A stretch of DNA of 44,680 nt from Gammaproteobacteria bacterium (lineage in GTDB: Bacteria; Pseudomonadota; Gammaproteobacteria; VBWC01): assembly GCA_006218035.1 (NCBI GenBank), contig VBWC01000013.1:1-44680 (forward strand), read 5' to 3'. How positions within the stretch are numbered: position 1 is the stretch's first letter; every line of letters starts with the position of its first letter. This document shows positions 19,411 to 28,765 of the stretch, piece by piece. The notes beneath the pieces are model-generated. The model was not told where the DNA came from, did not search any database, and was given only the letters and a program-made list of their open reading frames with translations. Both the position numbers and the translations under genes were made by a program.

Positions 19411-20166
19411 ATGTTAAGCATCAAGGATCTGCACGTCAGCGTCGCTGGAAAACCGATCGTCAACGGAATCGACTTGGAGATAAAAGCCGGTGAAGTTCAC
19501 GCGATTATGGGCCCCAATGGGTCTGGCAAAAGCACGCTTGCGCATGTGCTCGCCGGCCGCAGCGGATATGAGGTCACGCGCGGTACCGTTACTTATATGG
19601 GCAAGGATCTGCTCGCGCTGTCGCCGGACGAGCGCGCGCATGAAGGGGTGTTTCTGGCGTTCCAGTACCCGGTCGAGATCCCGGGAGTCAACAATATTTA
19701 CATGCTGAAGGCAGGATTGAATGCGATCCGCAGGCATCACGGTGAAGAAGAACTGGATGCTGTCGACTTTCTAAGCCTGGTGCGCGAGAAAATGAAGATT
19801 GTCGACATGGATGAGTCATTGATGAGTCGCTCGGTCAATGAGGGCTTTTCCGGCGGAGAGAAAAAGCGTAACGAAATTTTCCAGATGGCGGTACTTGAGC
19901 CGCGGCTGGCAGTTCTCGATGAGACAGATTCCGGGCTTGATATCGACGCGCTCAAGATCGTCGCCGGCGGCGTCAATAAGCTGCGCAACAAGGATCGCGC
20001 GATTATTCTGGTCACGCATTACCAGCGCCTGCTCGATTACATCGTGCCCGACAAGGTTCATGTACTGGCGCACGGCCGTATTCAGCGTACGGGCGACAAG
20101 TCACTGGCCCTGGAGCTTGAGAAGCACGGCTATGGCTGGATCGAGTCGAAGGCCGGAGCGGCATGA
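19411..20166 (+). CDS. sufC: Fe-S assembly ATPase SufC
   Basis: A 251-residue ABC-type ATPase that powers conformational change in SufB-SufD. Walker A is MGPNGSGKST (about residues 33-42), the Q-loop region is FLAFQYPVEIPGV, the signature is the SufC-type FSGGEKKRNE, and Walker B is AVLDETDSGLDID. The Glu-Thr-Asp-Ser-Gly run after Walker B is typical of SufC rather than transport ATPases. It starts 30 bases after sufB and overlaps sufD by four bases (ATGA). Confidence 0.97.
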   Translation: MLSIKDLHVSVAGKPIVNGIDLEIKAGEVHAIMGPNGSGKSTLAHVLAGRSGYEVTRGTVTYMGKDLLALSPDERAHEGVFLAFQYPVEIPGVNNIYMLKAGLNAIRRHHGEEELDAVDFLSLVREKMKIVDMDESLMSRSVNEGFSGGEKKRNEIFQMAVLEPRLAVLDETDSGLDIDALKIVAGGVNKLRNKDRAIILVTHYQRLLDYIVPDKVHVLAHGRIQRTGDKSLALELEKHGYGWIESKAGAA

Positions 20167-21506
20167 CGACGGTGGCAGGTAGTTCAGAATTCTATCTCGC
20201 TCAATTCTCCGCGGCGGAAGGTCATCTTCCCGGCCATGACACCCCGTGGGCGGCCGCATGGCGCCGTAACGCACTGAATCGCTTCCGTGAGCTGGGGTTT
20301 CCCGGCCATCGCGATGAAGACTGGAAGTACACGAGCGTCAAGGCACTCGAAAAACAACCATTTGATTCGGTACTGGAACCGTCCTCGCACCTTGCGCTCA
20401 CTGACATAGAACGCCTGATTCCCGCGGGCGTCGAATGCATACGCATCGTATTCGTCAATGGCCATTTCTCCAGGGCTTTGTCCGACACTGCAGCGATGCC
20501 GGCCGGCGCCGACGTTTCCAGCCTAGCGACAAAACTGCGGGATGAGCCAGCCGCGGTTCAATCGCTGCTGGAAAATTCCCCGACAGTATTTCGAAATGGC
20601 TTCGGCGCGCTCAACGCCGCCTTTATGACGGATGGCGTATTTATCCGCCTGGCCCCGAGAACAGTGCTGAAACGGCCTATCTGGCTATTATTTATTTCCG
20701 GCGATCAAGATCGGGCCATCACATCGCAATGCCGCAACGTTATCGTTGCGGACACCGACAGCCAGGCAACCATCGTCGAACACTATTCGACCACGGGCGG
20801 CAAAGCGACGTTTACCAACTCGGTAACGAGCATCACGGTTAACGACAATGCCCGGGTAACCCATATAAAACTACAGCAGGAAAACACTACAGGATTTCAT
20901 TTCAGCGAAATCGACGTTACACAGAACCGCGACAGTTTCTACCATTCGCATTCCGTCGCACTTGGCGCAGCACTTGCCAGAACAGACATTCGGGTAACCT
21001 TGCAGGCGGAAGGTGCGGAATGCCGTCTAGACGGGCTTTATATGGGTGATGGCAGACAACATGTCGACCATCATACCCGTGTTGATCACGTCAAACCGCA
21101 TGGGAAAAGCACGGAATACTATAAGGGCGTGTTAAACGGTAACGCGCGCGGCGTATTTAACGGCAAGGTGGTAGTGCACGAGCAAGCACAGAAGACCGAC
21201 TCCAGCCAAACGAACCGCAATCTCCTGTTGTCGCGCAATGCCGAAATTGACACCAAGCCGGAGCTGGAAATCTACGCCGACGATGTCAAATGCGCGCACG
21301 GCGCGACCATCGGCCAACTGGATGACGACGCGATATTTTACTTACGCTCCCGCGGTGTCGATGAAGCACTGGCGCGGAATCTTTTAACGTTCGCATTTGT
21401 TGACGATGTAATCAGACGGATCGAGATCGCGCCTCTCAGGAAACAGCTGGAGCAAACCATCCTGAACCGGCTGCCTGCAGGCACGAGTTTGAGAGGGCTG
21501 GTCTAA
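20163..21506 (+). CDS. sufD: Fe-S assembly protein SufD
   Basis: A 447-residue SufD, paralogue of SufB and its partner in the SufBC2D complex; it is linked with iron acquisition for the cluster. Typical segments are GHRDEDWKYTSVKAL near the N-terminus, the beta-helix core, HVDHHTRVDHVKPHGKSTEYYKGVL, and the C-terminal KPELEIYADDVKCAHGATIG followed by DAIFYLRSRGVDEALARNLL. It overlaps sufC by four bases and ends one base before sufS, indicating tight co-translation. Confidence 0.96.
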   Translation: MTTVAGSSEFYLAQFSAAEGHLPGHDTPWAAAWRRNALNRFRELGFPGHRDEDWKYTSVKALEKQPFDSVLEPSSHLALTDIERLIPAGVECIRIVFVNGHFSRALSDTAAMPAGADVSSLATKLRDEPAAVQSLLENSPTVFRNGFGALNAAFMTDGVFIRLAPRTVLKRPIWLLFISGDQDRAITSQCRNVIVADTDSQATIVEHYSTTGGKATFTNSVTSITVNDNARVTHIKLQQENTTGFHFSEIDVTQNRDSFYHSHSVALGAALARTDIRVTLQAEGAECRLDGLYMGDGRQHVDHHTRVDHVKPHGKSTEYYKGVLNGNARGVFNGKVVVHEQAQKTDSSQTNRNLLLSRNAEIDTKPELEIYADDVKCAHGATIGQLDDDAIFYLRSRGVDEALARNLLTFAFVDDVIRRIEIAPLRKQLEQTILNRLPAGTSLRGLV

Positions 21507-21507
21507 A

Positions 21508-22766
<1,259 letters not shown>

Positions 22767-22767
<1 letters not shown>

Positions 22768-23219
22768 TGCTGGATTTACAGGATCTTTACCAGGAGGTCA
22801 TCGTCGACCATAACAAGCATCCGCGGAACTTCCACCGCATGGAGGACGCCAATCGAACGGCCGAGGGTTTTAATCCTTTGTGCGGCGACCGCCTGAACGT
22901 TTATATGAAGGTCGTGGATGGCGTTATTCAGGACGTTAGCTTCGAGGCTTCCGGTTGCGCCATATCGGTCGCTTCCGCCTCAATGATGACCCAGCAGGTG
23001 AAAGGAAAAACCGAACAGGAAGCGGACACGCTGTTTCGCAGTTTCCAGGACATGGTGACGGCCGATGCAGACACGCCGGTAGACGCCGGGCAAGTCGGCA
23101 AGCTTGCCGCGCTGGCAGGTGTGAGACGCTTCCCGATGCGGATAAAATGCGCCACGTTGTGCTGGCATACGTTAAAGGCGGCGCAGGCGCAAAAACCACA
23201 GGCAGCTACTACTGAATAG
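22767..23219 (+). CDS. sufU: SufU/IscU-family Fe-S scaffold or sulfur carrier
   Basis: A 150-residue protein of the SufU branch. Metal/sulfur ligands are Cys39 and Asp41 (NPLCGDRL), Cys64 (ASGCAIS) and Cys128 (IKCATLCWHTL, with an extra Cys132). The insert of about 20 residues before the last Cys (RSFQDMVT... GVRRFPMRIK) separates SufU from IscU. SufU normally accepts sulfur from SufS for transfer to SufBCD. In E. coli that job is done by SufE; here SufU replaces it, as in Gram-positives and several early-branching gammaproteobacteria. Confidence 0.94.
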
Positions 23220-23259
23220 TAGCGACATCCAGACACGCGAATCCCGACGAATACGAATC

Positions 23260-23793
23260 ATGGAAATACTAAAACGCGACTGTGATGCGGTGCTGATCCC
23301 TGCAGGCACCAAAATCACGATTCCGGCGGGCACACAAGTCACGATTACCCAGGCACTGGGTGGCAGTTACACGATCAATATTCAGGGCAATCTTGCGCGG
23401 ATAGACGGAAAAGACGCGGACGCCCTCGGACTGCAACCGGTTACCAACATCGATGACGATAACGTCGCTGGTGGCCCAGTCGACGAAGCCAAGGTTTGGA
23501 CCATCCTGAAAACCTGTTACGACCCGGAGATTCCGACGAACATCGTCGATCTGGGCCTGATCTACGAGTGTAGTATTTCGGCGCTCGAGGATGGCGGAAA
23601 TCAGGTGAACATCAAGATGACTTTGACGGCGGTGGGATGCGGCATGGGCCCGGTTCTCGTCGAAGACGTGCGAAATAAGGTTCTCACTGTCCCGAACGTG
23701 ACGAAAGCGAATATCGAACTGGTGTTTGATCCGCCGTGGGATCAAAGCATGATGAGCGAGGAAGCGAAACTTAGAACCGGCATGATGTGGTAA
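23260..23793 (+). CDS. sufT: SufT, Fe-S cluster maturation factor (MIP18/DUF59 family)
   Basis: A 177-residue SufT. An N-terminal region of about 80 residues (PAGTKITIPAGTQVTITQAL) precedes the MIP18/DUF59 domain, which has DPEIPTNIVDLGLIYE, the conserved Cys in TLTAVGCGMGPVL and the ending DPPWDQSMMSEEAKLRTGMM. SufT supports cluster insertion into client proteins under high demand in relatives. The ATG at 23260 lies 40 bases after sufU on the same strand. Gene order sufBCDSUT is intact. Confidence 0.94.
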   Translation: MEILKRDCDAVLIPAGTKITIPAGTQVTITQALGGSYTINIQGNLARIDGKDADALGLQPVTNIDDDNVAGGPVDEAKVWTILKTCYDPEIPTNIVDLGLIYECSISALEDGGNQVNIKMTLTAVGCGMGPVLVEDVRNKVLTVPNVTKANIELVFDPPWDQSMMSEEAKLRTGMMW

Positions 23794-23839
23794 TTCGTGT
23801 CGTTCAAGAACGAGGCAACACCGGACTGAACAATCGCGG

Positions 23840-24175
23840 ATGGAAAGAATTACCGTGAGTGACTGGATCGACGTGGTACCGGCAGAAGAATTATCGCCTG
23901 GCGATTATCGCGTCACCGCGGTCGACGACGCACTGATCGCCGTTTTTAACATCGACGGTACGTTCTATGCCATCGAGGACATCTGTACTCACGACGGCGC
24001 GACATTAACGGGCGGACCGATCGAAGGAGACCAGATCGCCTGCCCACGGCACGGCGCGCGCTTTTGCATACGTACCGGCGCGGTGCTCTCTCCGCCGGCA
24101 TATGAAGACGTCGCGACATTTCCGGTGCGAGTCTGCAACGGCCTCGTACAAGTTCGCGACGATCGCTGGGATTAA
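23840..24175 (+). CDS. Rieske-type [2Fe-2S] ferredoxin
   Basis: A 111-residue Rieske protein of the non-haem-oxygenase ferredoxin type. Cluster ligands are Cys49 and His51 (CTHDGA) and Cys68 and His71 (CPRHGARF), the C-x-H ... C-x-x-H pattern. No signal peptide, so it is cytoplasmic. The first ATG (23840) may not be used: GGAAAG sits before a GTG at 23855 at good spacing, giving a protein five residues shorter. It follows sufT by 46 bases and is probably the last gene of the suf operon. The redox partner is unknown. It is convergent with the exonuclease III gene. Confidence 0.93.
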   Translation: MERITVSDWIDVVPAEELSPGDYRVTAVDDALIAVFNIDGTFYAIEDICTHDGATLTGGPIEGDQIACPRHGARFCIRTGAVLSPPAYEDVATFPVRVCNGLVQVRDDRWD

Positions 24176-24188
24176 GGCACGCCCGGGG

Positions 24189-24962
24189 TTACAGGTCGTA
24201 GTCGTATTCGATGGTCAACGGCGCGTGATCCGAAAAGCGTTGCGCCTTGTATATCGTAGCGGATTTTATCTTATCCCTGAGCGTCGGCGAAGCGACCTGG
24301 TAATCAATGCGCCATCCGACATTTTTTGCCCATGCCTGACCGCGGCTTGACCACCACGTATACTGGTCCGGCTGTTGATTCACCTCGCGGAACGCGTCGA
24401 GATATCCTACCGCCCCAAAAAGTTCGTCCAGCCAGGCACGTTCTTCCGGAAGAAATCCCGAGTTCTTCTGATTCCCGCGCCAGTTTTTAAGATCAATCTG
24501 TTTATGCGCGATATTCCAGTCGCCACAGATAATGTAATCACGTTTTTGGCGGCGCTTCTTTTTCAAGAGCGGCATCATCCTCGCCATGATGTCGAATTTG
24601 ACGGCCTGTCGTTCCGGGCTGGATGAGCCCGACGGCATATACAATGACGCAATACTTAACCTGCCATAATCCGCCTGAACATAGCGGCCTTCGCTATCAA
24701 AGTCAGGCCAGTTCAAGCCCATGGTCACCTTGTCCGGTTTTCTTCTACAATAAAGTGCTACGCCGCTGTAACCTTTCTTTTGCGCATCATGATAAAACGC
24801 ATGATATCCAGCGGGTCGGAATATCTCGGCGGTAAGCTGGTGCTCTTGCGCCTTGGTTTCCTGCAGGCAAATTACGTCGGCCTCCTGCTTGGCCATCCAC
24901 TTGAAAAACTCCTTGCTGGCCGCCGACCGTATACCGTTAACGTTAACCGTAATTATCTTCAT
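24189..24962 (-). CDS. xth: Exodeoxyribonuclease III (AP endonuclease)
   Basis: A 257-residue ExoIII/XthA-type enzyme that cuts at abasic sites and trims DNA 3' ends in base-excision repair. Active-site motifs are visible: the metal Glu in CLQETKAQ, SIASLYMPSG with the catalytic Tyr, CGDWNIAH (Asp-Trp-Asn), the family block NVGWRIDYQVAS and the catalytic His in FSDHAPLTIEY. Length is typical. It ends 13 bases from the Rieske gene, in convergent orientation. Confidence 0.96.
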   Translation of the reverse strand: MKIITVNVNGIRSAASKEFFKWMAKQEADVICLQETKAQEHQLTAEIFRPAGYHAFYHDAQKKGYSGVALYCRRKPDKVTMGLNWPDFDSEGRYVQADYGRLSIASLYMPSGSSSPERQAVKFDIMARMMPLLKKKRRQKRDYIICGDWNIAHKQIDLKNWRGNQKNSGFLPEERAWLDELFGAVGYLDAFREVNQQPDQYTWWSSRGQAWAKNVGWRIDYQVASPTLRDKIKSATIYKAQRFSDHAPLTIEYDYDL

Positions 24963-25022
24963 ATATAAATGCAGGAAAGACTCCAGCGACCGCTGACGGC
25001 ACCCGGGCTATACAGGCGACAA

Positions 25023-25039
25023 CCGTCGCTCCTCGACGG
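25023..25039 (-). terminator. Possible terminator hairpin after the lipoprotein gene
   Basis: CCGTCG-CTCCT-CGACGG forms a perfect 6-bp stem just past the stop of the minus-strand lipoprotein gene (ends 25057). The downstream sequence on the minus strand begins TTGTC, so the U-tract is poor. Confidence 0.3.
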
Positions 25040-25056
25040 AGCAATAAATCAGCGCG

Positions 25057-25434
25057 CTATTTTTCCACCGTAAAGTGCACGACGGCATCGTGACCGGTTG
25101 GCGTATGACCAGCGTTCACTTCCTTAATAGCCACGGTATGTTCACCCGGAGTCAGACCAGCTACGTCATAATCCCCCTTAAGCTTTCTTAGCACATCGGG
25201 CTTGCGGTCATCGACGTAAACGTGAATGTGATCCCCGTTGGCGCTGGGTTTGACCTCGTAAGTAACCGTAACGGAGTCGGCATTTATTTTGGAACGGTCT
25301 ACTGGCATAAGGATTTTGACGCCAACCGAACCGCTGGCAGTCGCGGACGCCGCGGGCGCCTTGCCACCGTCTTCCTTCGAACATGCCAGCATCAGCGCGG
25401 CAACAATGATAAAGACCCAATAATTTCTCGTCAT
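25057..25434 (-). CDS. Small lipoprotein with an Ig-like beta domain, unknown function
   Basis: From the ATG at 25434 the protein has 125 residues. It starts with a lipoprotein signal (MTRNYWVFIIVAALMLACSK, lipobox LMLAC), then an Ala/Ser-rich linker. A beta-rich domain follows (VKILMPVDRSKI, VTVTYEVKPSANGDHIHVYV, GLTPGEHTVAIKEV, HDAVVHFTVEK) and resembles the Ig-like domains of uncharacterised periplasmic lipoproteins. AGGGGGA at good spacing supports this start over the longer frame from 25461. His-rich bits (GDHIHV, AGHTPTGHD) could suggest metal contact, but that is speculation. Confidence 0.65.
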   Translation of the reverse strand: MTRNYWVFIIVAALMLACSKEDGGKAPAASATASGSVGVKILMPVDRSKINADSVTVTYEVKPSANGDHIHVYVDDRKPDVLRKLKGDYDVAGLTPGEHTVAIKEVNAGHTPTGHDAVVHFTVEK

Positions 25435-25698
25435 AGTTCCCCCTGCTATCCATGGTACCAAGCATCCTGATAAGACGCGGCCGACACAATTATGCCATCT
25501 TTACAATGTCCGGCGGTGAGTGTTCAAATCCTACCATCTTCCGCAATCATCCCCTACGATTTATTAGGTGATAGAATCCTCGTTGGCGGAATCGCGCACC
25601 CCGGCCGCCAGCAGCCGGCGCCGGTTATCCGGAACCAACGCGACAGCGTACCGGTCGAATTATCATACTCAACAGCGAGTTTATCCACGGAGCATTCT

Positions 25699-27147
25699 TT
25701 GCGGCCCCTTGCGTCTTCGGTCCTTGTTGCCAGTCTACTCCTCGCACCCGGTGCGCTGTCATCGCTGAGTTTCGCGGACGGGCTGCCGGATATTGGTGAT
25801 ACCACAAGCACCTTCATGTCCGCCGACGAGGAACGGCGGCGCGGCGAAGCCTTTATGCGCCAGATCCGCGCAACACTTAATGTAATCGAGGACCCGGAAA
25901 TCGTCGAGTATGTCGAATCGCTTGGATTTCGACTCGCCTCCAGCTCGGATAGCCCATCGCAGGAATTCACATTTTTTGTTGTAGAAGATCCCTCTATCAA
26001 CGCGTTCGCCGCGCCCGGCGGCTTTATCGGCATCAACACCGGCCTGATACTCGCGACGGAAACCGAGGGTGAACTTGCTGCCGTGCTGGCACACGAAATC
26101 GCGCACGTTACGCAACGCCATCTTGCCAGGGCCTATGAAGCCGCATCAAAGATGAGTATTCCGACCGGAGCGGCGGTACTGGCGGCAGTCATTCTTGGCG
26201 CTCAGAATCGTCAGATTACCGAAGCAGCCATCGTCGCTGCCGCCGCAGGTTCGGTGCAGAGCCAGATCAACTTTACCCGGGCACACGAAAAAGAAGCCGA
26301 CCGTGTCGGGATTCAGACACTCGCTCAAGCCGGCTTTGATCCGCGCAGCATGCCTGCATTCTTCGAGCGGTTGCAACAGGCCACCCGGTACTATGACAGC
26401 GATCTACCAGAATTCCTTCAAACCCATCCGGTTACGCATGCCCGTATCGCGGACTCGATGGCTCGAGCCGAAACGTACCCCGGGCGACAAGACACTGGCC
26501 GCTCTGCCTATCGTCTGGTGCAGGCAAAATTGCGGGTGATGCAATCCTCGCCTGCCCAAGCGATCAATTATTTTAGGGAGAAGCTAAAGGATGCATCGGC
26601 GGAGGACACTTCGGCGCTACGTTATGGCTACGTACTCGCATTGCTGGCCGATTCGCAGCTTGACGAATCGCGTGTTCAGCTGGATATATTACTTAAAGAT
26701 GACCCGGAAAGACTCACCTATCTACTTGCACTTGCCAAGCACGACCTGGCGCAGGGAAACACCGCGCAGGCTGTCGCAATCCATGCAAATGCCTTTAAGT
26801 TATTTCCGTATAACTATCCCCTGACTATCCGATATGCCGAGGCGTTGCTGCAAGACCAGCAGGCAGACCGAGCTCGATCACTGCTCGAGGAATATAGCCG
26901 CCGCAAGAAACCGACGCTGCCACTTTACCAGCTTCTTGCCCGCGCCGAAGAGGCATCCGGCCAAGCGGTAAACGCGCACCAGTCACTGGCAGAGTACTAT
27001 TATTTAATCGGAGAAACGGTGGCAGCCATTGAACAGTTGAAGATTGCCCTGAAATACACTGACAGACTAAGCGATTACCAGCGTTCGCGAATCACCGCAC
27101 GCAGAGACCAATTCCAGGCGGTATTGGCCCAGGAAACCGCTCGTTAA
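25699..27147 (+). CDS. bepA: BepA-like M48 metalloprotease/chaperone with TPR domain
   Basis: From a TTG at 25699 the protein has 482 residues, the usual BepA/YfgC length. A signal peptide covers about 1-26. The M48 protease domain has the zinc motif HEIAH at 132-136 and the third ligand in EKEAD (about 197-201). THPVTHARIAD holds the conserved downstream His. The C-terminal half is TPR-like. In E. coli BepA works in the periplasm on assembly and quality control of the LPS transporter LptD and BAM. The open frame begins at 25492, but GGAG lies seven bases before the TTG and the signal peptide starts there. Confidence 0.92.
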   Translation: MRPLASSVLVASLLLAPGALSSLSFADGLPDIGDTTSTFMSADEERRRGEAFMRQIRATLNVIEDPEIVEYVESLGFRLASSSDSPSQEFTFFVVEDPSINAFAAPGGFIGINTGLILATETEGELAAVLAHEIAHVTQRHLARAYEAASKMSIPTGAAVLAAVILGAQNRQITEAAIVAAAAGSVQSQINFTRAHEKEADRVGIQTLAQAGFDPRSMPAFFERLQQATRYYDSDLPEFLQTHPVTHARIADSMARAETYPGRQDTGRSAYRLVQAKLRVMQSSPAQAINYFREKLKDASAEDTSALRYGYVLALLADSQLDESRVQLDILLKDDPERLTYLLALAKHDLAQGNTAQAVAIHANAFKLFPYNYPLTIRYAEALLQDQQADRARSLLEEYSRRKKPTLPLYQLLARAEEASGQAVNAHQSLAEYYYLIGETVAAIEQLKIALKYTDRLSDYQRSRITARRDQFQAVLAQETAR

Positions 27148-27180
27148 TTGACTACTTCCGGCGCAATGGCATGCTGATAT

Positions 27181-27639
27181 TCATGTGCGGGGCGCAGACC
27201 CCACCACATGGCGGGTACGCACAAACTCCCGGTGCGGAACGTGCAACAAATCGGCAATTTGACGAACGAGGTACTCTTCATGCTTGTCTTTGCAGGCGTC
27301 GGAGAACACGACCGTCCATAGTAGCTCTATGATGTGGATCTTTCTTTCTAACGGAAAATATTGATCGACGAGACTGGTGAACTGGTACAGCGAAGTTGCG
27401 TCCCTGACTTCCTGCTCGGCCAGGCCGATCAGCTCACTGGTTTCCACCGGCGACAGGCCAAACATCCCCGAAACAGCGCGTTCAACAGCACGACATTCCT
27501 CGTCCGTGATAGTGTCATCGGCACGCATCGCCTCAACCAATAATGCCGCGGTGGCCAGCCGTACAGAATGTTCGTCAGCCTCCGGCGCGGCCCCCGGTTG
27601 CAGATACTCGGAAAAATAACTCTTGATAGATTGGAGCAT
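27181..27639 (-). CDS. TerB-like protein
   Basis: A 152-residue all-helical cytoplasmic protein of the TerB family (tellurite-resistance-associated fold). The core pattern is an acidic stretch ADDTITDEECRAVERAV with the upstream LATAALLVEAM, then LIGLAEQEV, FPLERKIHIIELLWTVVFSD and DKHEEYLVRQIADLLHV. Acidic residues in the EF-hand-like parts are proposed to bind metal in the family. AAAGGGA precedes the ATG. It is the last of three minus-strand genes with the coiled-coil and VWA proteins, separated by about 120 bases, so co-transcription is possible but not shown. Confidence 0.85.
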   Translation of the reverse strand: MLQSIKSYFSEYLQPGAAPEADEHSVRLATAALLVEAMRADDTITDEECRAVERAVSGMFGLSPVETSELIGLAEQEVRDATSLYQFTSLVDQYFPLERKIHIIELLWTVVFSDACKDKHEEYLVRQIADLLHVPHREFVRTRHVVGSAPRT

Positions 27640-27758
27640 GTTGTCCCTTTGCGGCAGGCGTTACAGGAAACGTTTGCGAAAGCGCTGGGGCATCCAGGTA
27701 CGGTGACCACCCTGATCGCCGTGGTCTGAGAGCGTGCACGGAGCATATTTTACCGCAT

Positions 27759-28610
27759 TTATCGCCTCGATTCGATCTCGCCGGGTTTTTTAATCGGCGA
27801 TGCCTCGGTTTGTCCAGACTCCGCTACTGCATGACTATCACCTGGCCTGTTCGTTTTCTTCGCCGTCGGCGCAGTGTTTCCGCCAACTACCTCTGCCTCC
27901 TCCCGCTCGAGGAACTCCTCAATATCCTTATCTAAAAACTGGTCGTCCGATCCCTCGGCATCGCTCGCCGATGCAGCACCCTCCCCACCGGACACTGCGC
28001 CAGAACCCTCAGATCCCGTCGCAGAATTCGCGTGCATGGTCTCGTCGCCAGAATCGCTTCGCGGGTCTTTATCTCTAACAGCCGACACGTACTCACTTAC
28101 CATCGATTCGACTTCTTGTTCCTTTTTCCGGAGTTCCTCTGTCATTCGATCGCGCTCCGATGCTAGCGCCTCCATTGCCTCCTCCATTTCGCTGAGCTTT
28201 TCTGTTATCTCCTTCCTTTCTTTTTCGCTGCTGCCGACGACTTCGCTTATCAATGATCGATACGGCACCACGAGATCCTTTGCCCAATCATCAAGCTTCA
28301 CGATCGCCTCCCGATCGCGTGTGCGAAAGGCATCAATAACGCGGTTATGAAAAACCCGTTCGGACTCAATAATCTGCTCGGCCTTGAGTATTATCTCATC
28401 GTTCTCATCCCGTAACGCCTCTTTGAGTTCATTCAGCAACTCTTCCTGACGAGCGGATCCGGACGACATTTGCTTCTGTTTGAAGATCTGGAGAGCAACA
28501 CTCACCTGCCGGTGACGACGGAAAGCGATAAATACTGTTACGCCGATGATCACCAGCAACGCAACTGTCAGTTCTACCAACAGGACAATGAGAGCAGGAC
28601 TAATTTTCAT
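27759..28610 (-). CDS. Membrane-anchored coiled-coil protein, unknown function
   Basis: A 283-residue protein I do not recognise. One N-terminal transmembrane helix (about 7-30, ALIVLLVELTVALLVIIGVT) is followed by a basic RRHR stop-transfer. A helical region comes next, and a strong coiled coil covers about 125-175 (SEKERKEITEKLSEMEEAME). A disordered acidic tail (about 180-283) is rich in Ser, Gly, Glu and Asp. The bulk should lie in the cytoplasm. GAGGAA precedes the ATG at about ten bases. Its position between the VWA and TerB genes suggests a linker or scaffold role in the membrane; this is inference. Confidence 0.7.
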   Translation of the reverse strand: MKISPALIVLLVELTVALLVIIGVTVFIAFRRHRQVSVALQIFKQKQMSSGSARQEELLNELKEALRDENDEIILKAEQIIESERVFHNRVIDAFRTRDREAIVKLDDWAKDLVVPYRSLISEVVGSSEKERKEITEKLSEMEEAMEALASERDRMTEELRKKEQEVESMVSEYVSAVRDKDPRSDSGDETMHANSATGSEGSGAVSGGEGAASASDAEGSDDQFLDKDIEEFLEREEAEVVGGNTAPTAKKTNRPGDSHAVAESGQTEASPIKKPGEIESRR

Positions 28611-28765
28611 GGCACCGCTATTCCTCGCACAACTGTTATATTGCCGCCCAATCCATCGAGATCAACGTACTCCTTTTGCCTATCAATGGAGCAACCGATT
28701 ATTTTTTAATTCTCTACACATCGATCACGCCGCCGATCAATACTGAAATGGTTGTGCCTATGTCG

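Noticed and set aside
25492..25698. N-terminal extension of the BepA-like frame
   Set aside because: A ribosome-binding site and a signal peptide start at the TTG at 25699; upstream codons show no protein-like pattern.
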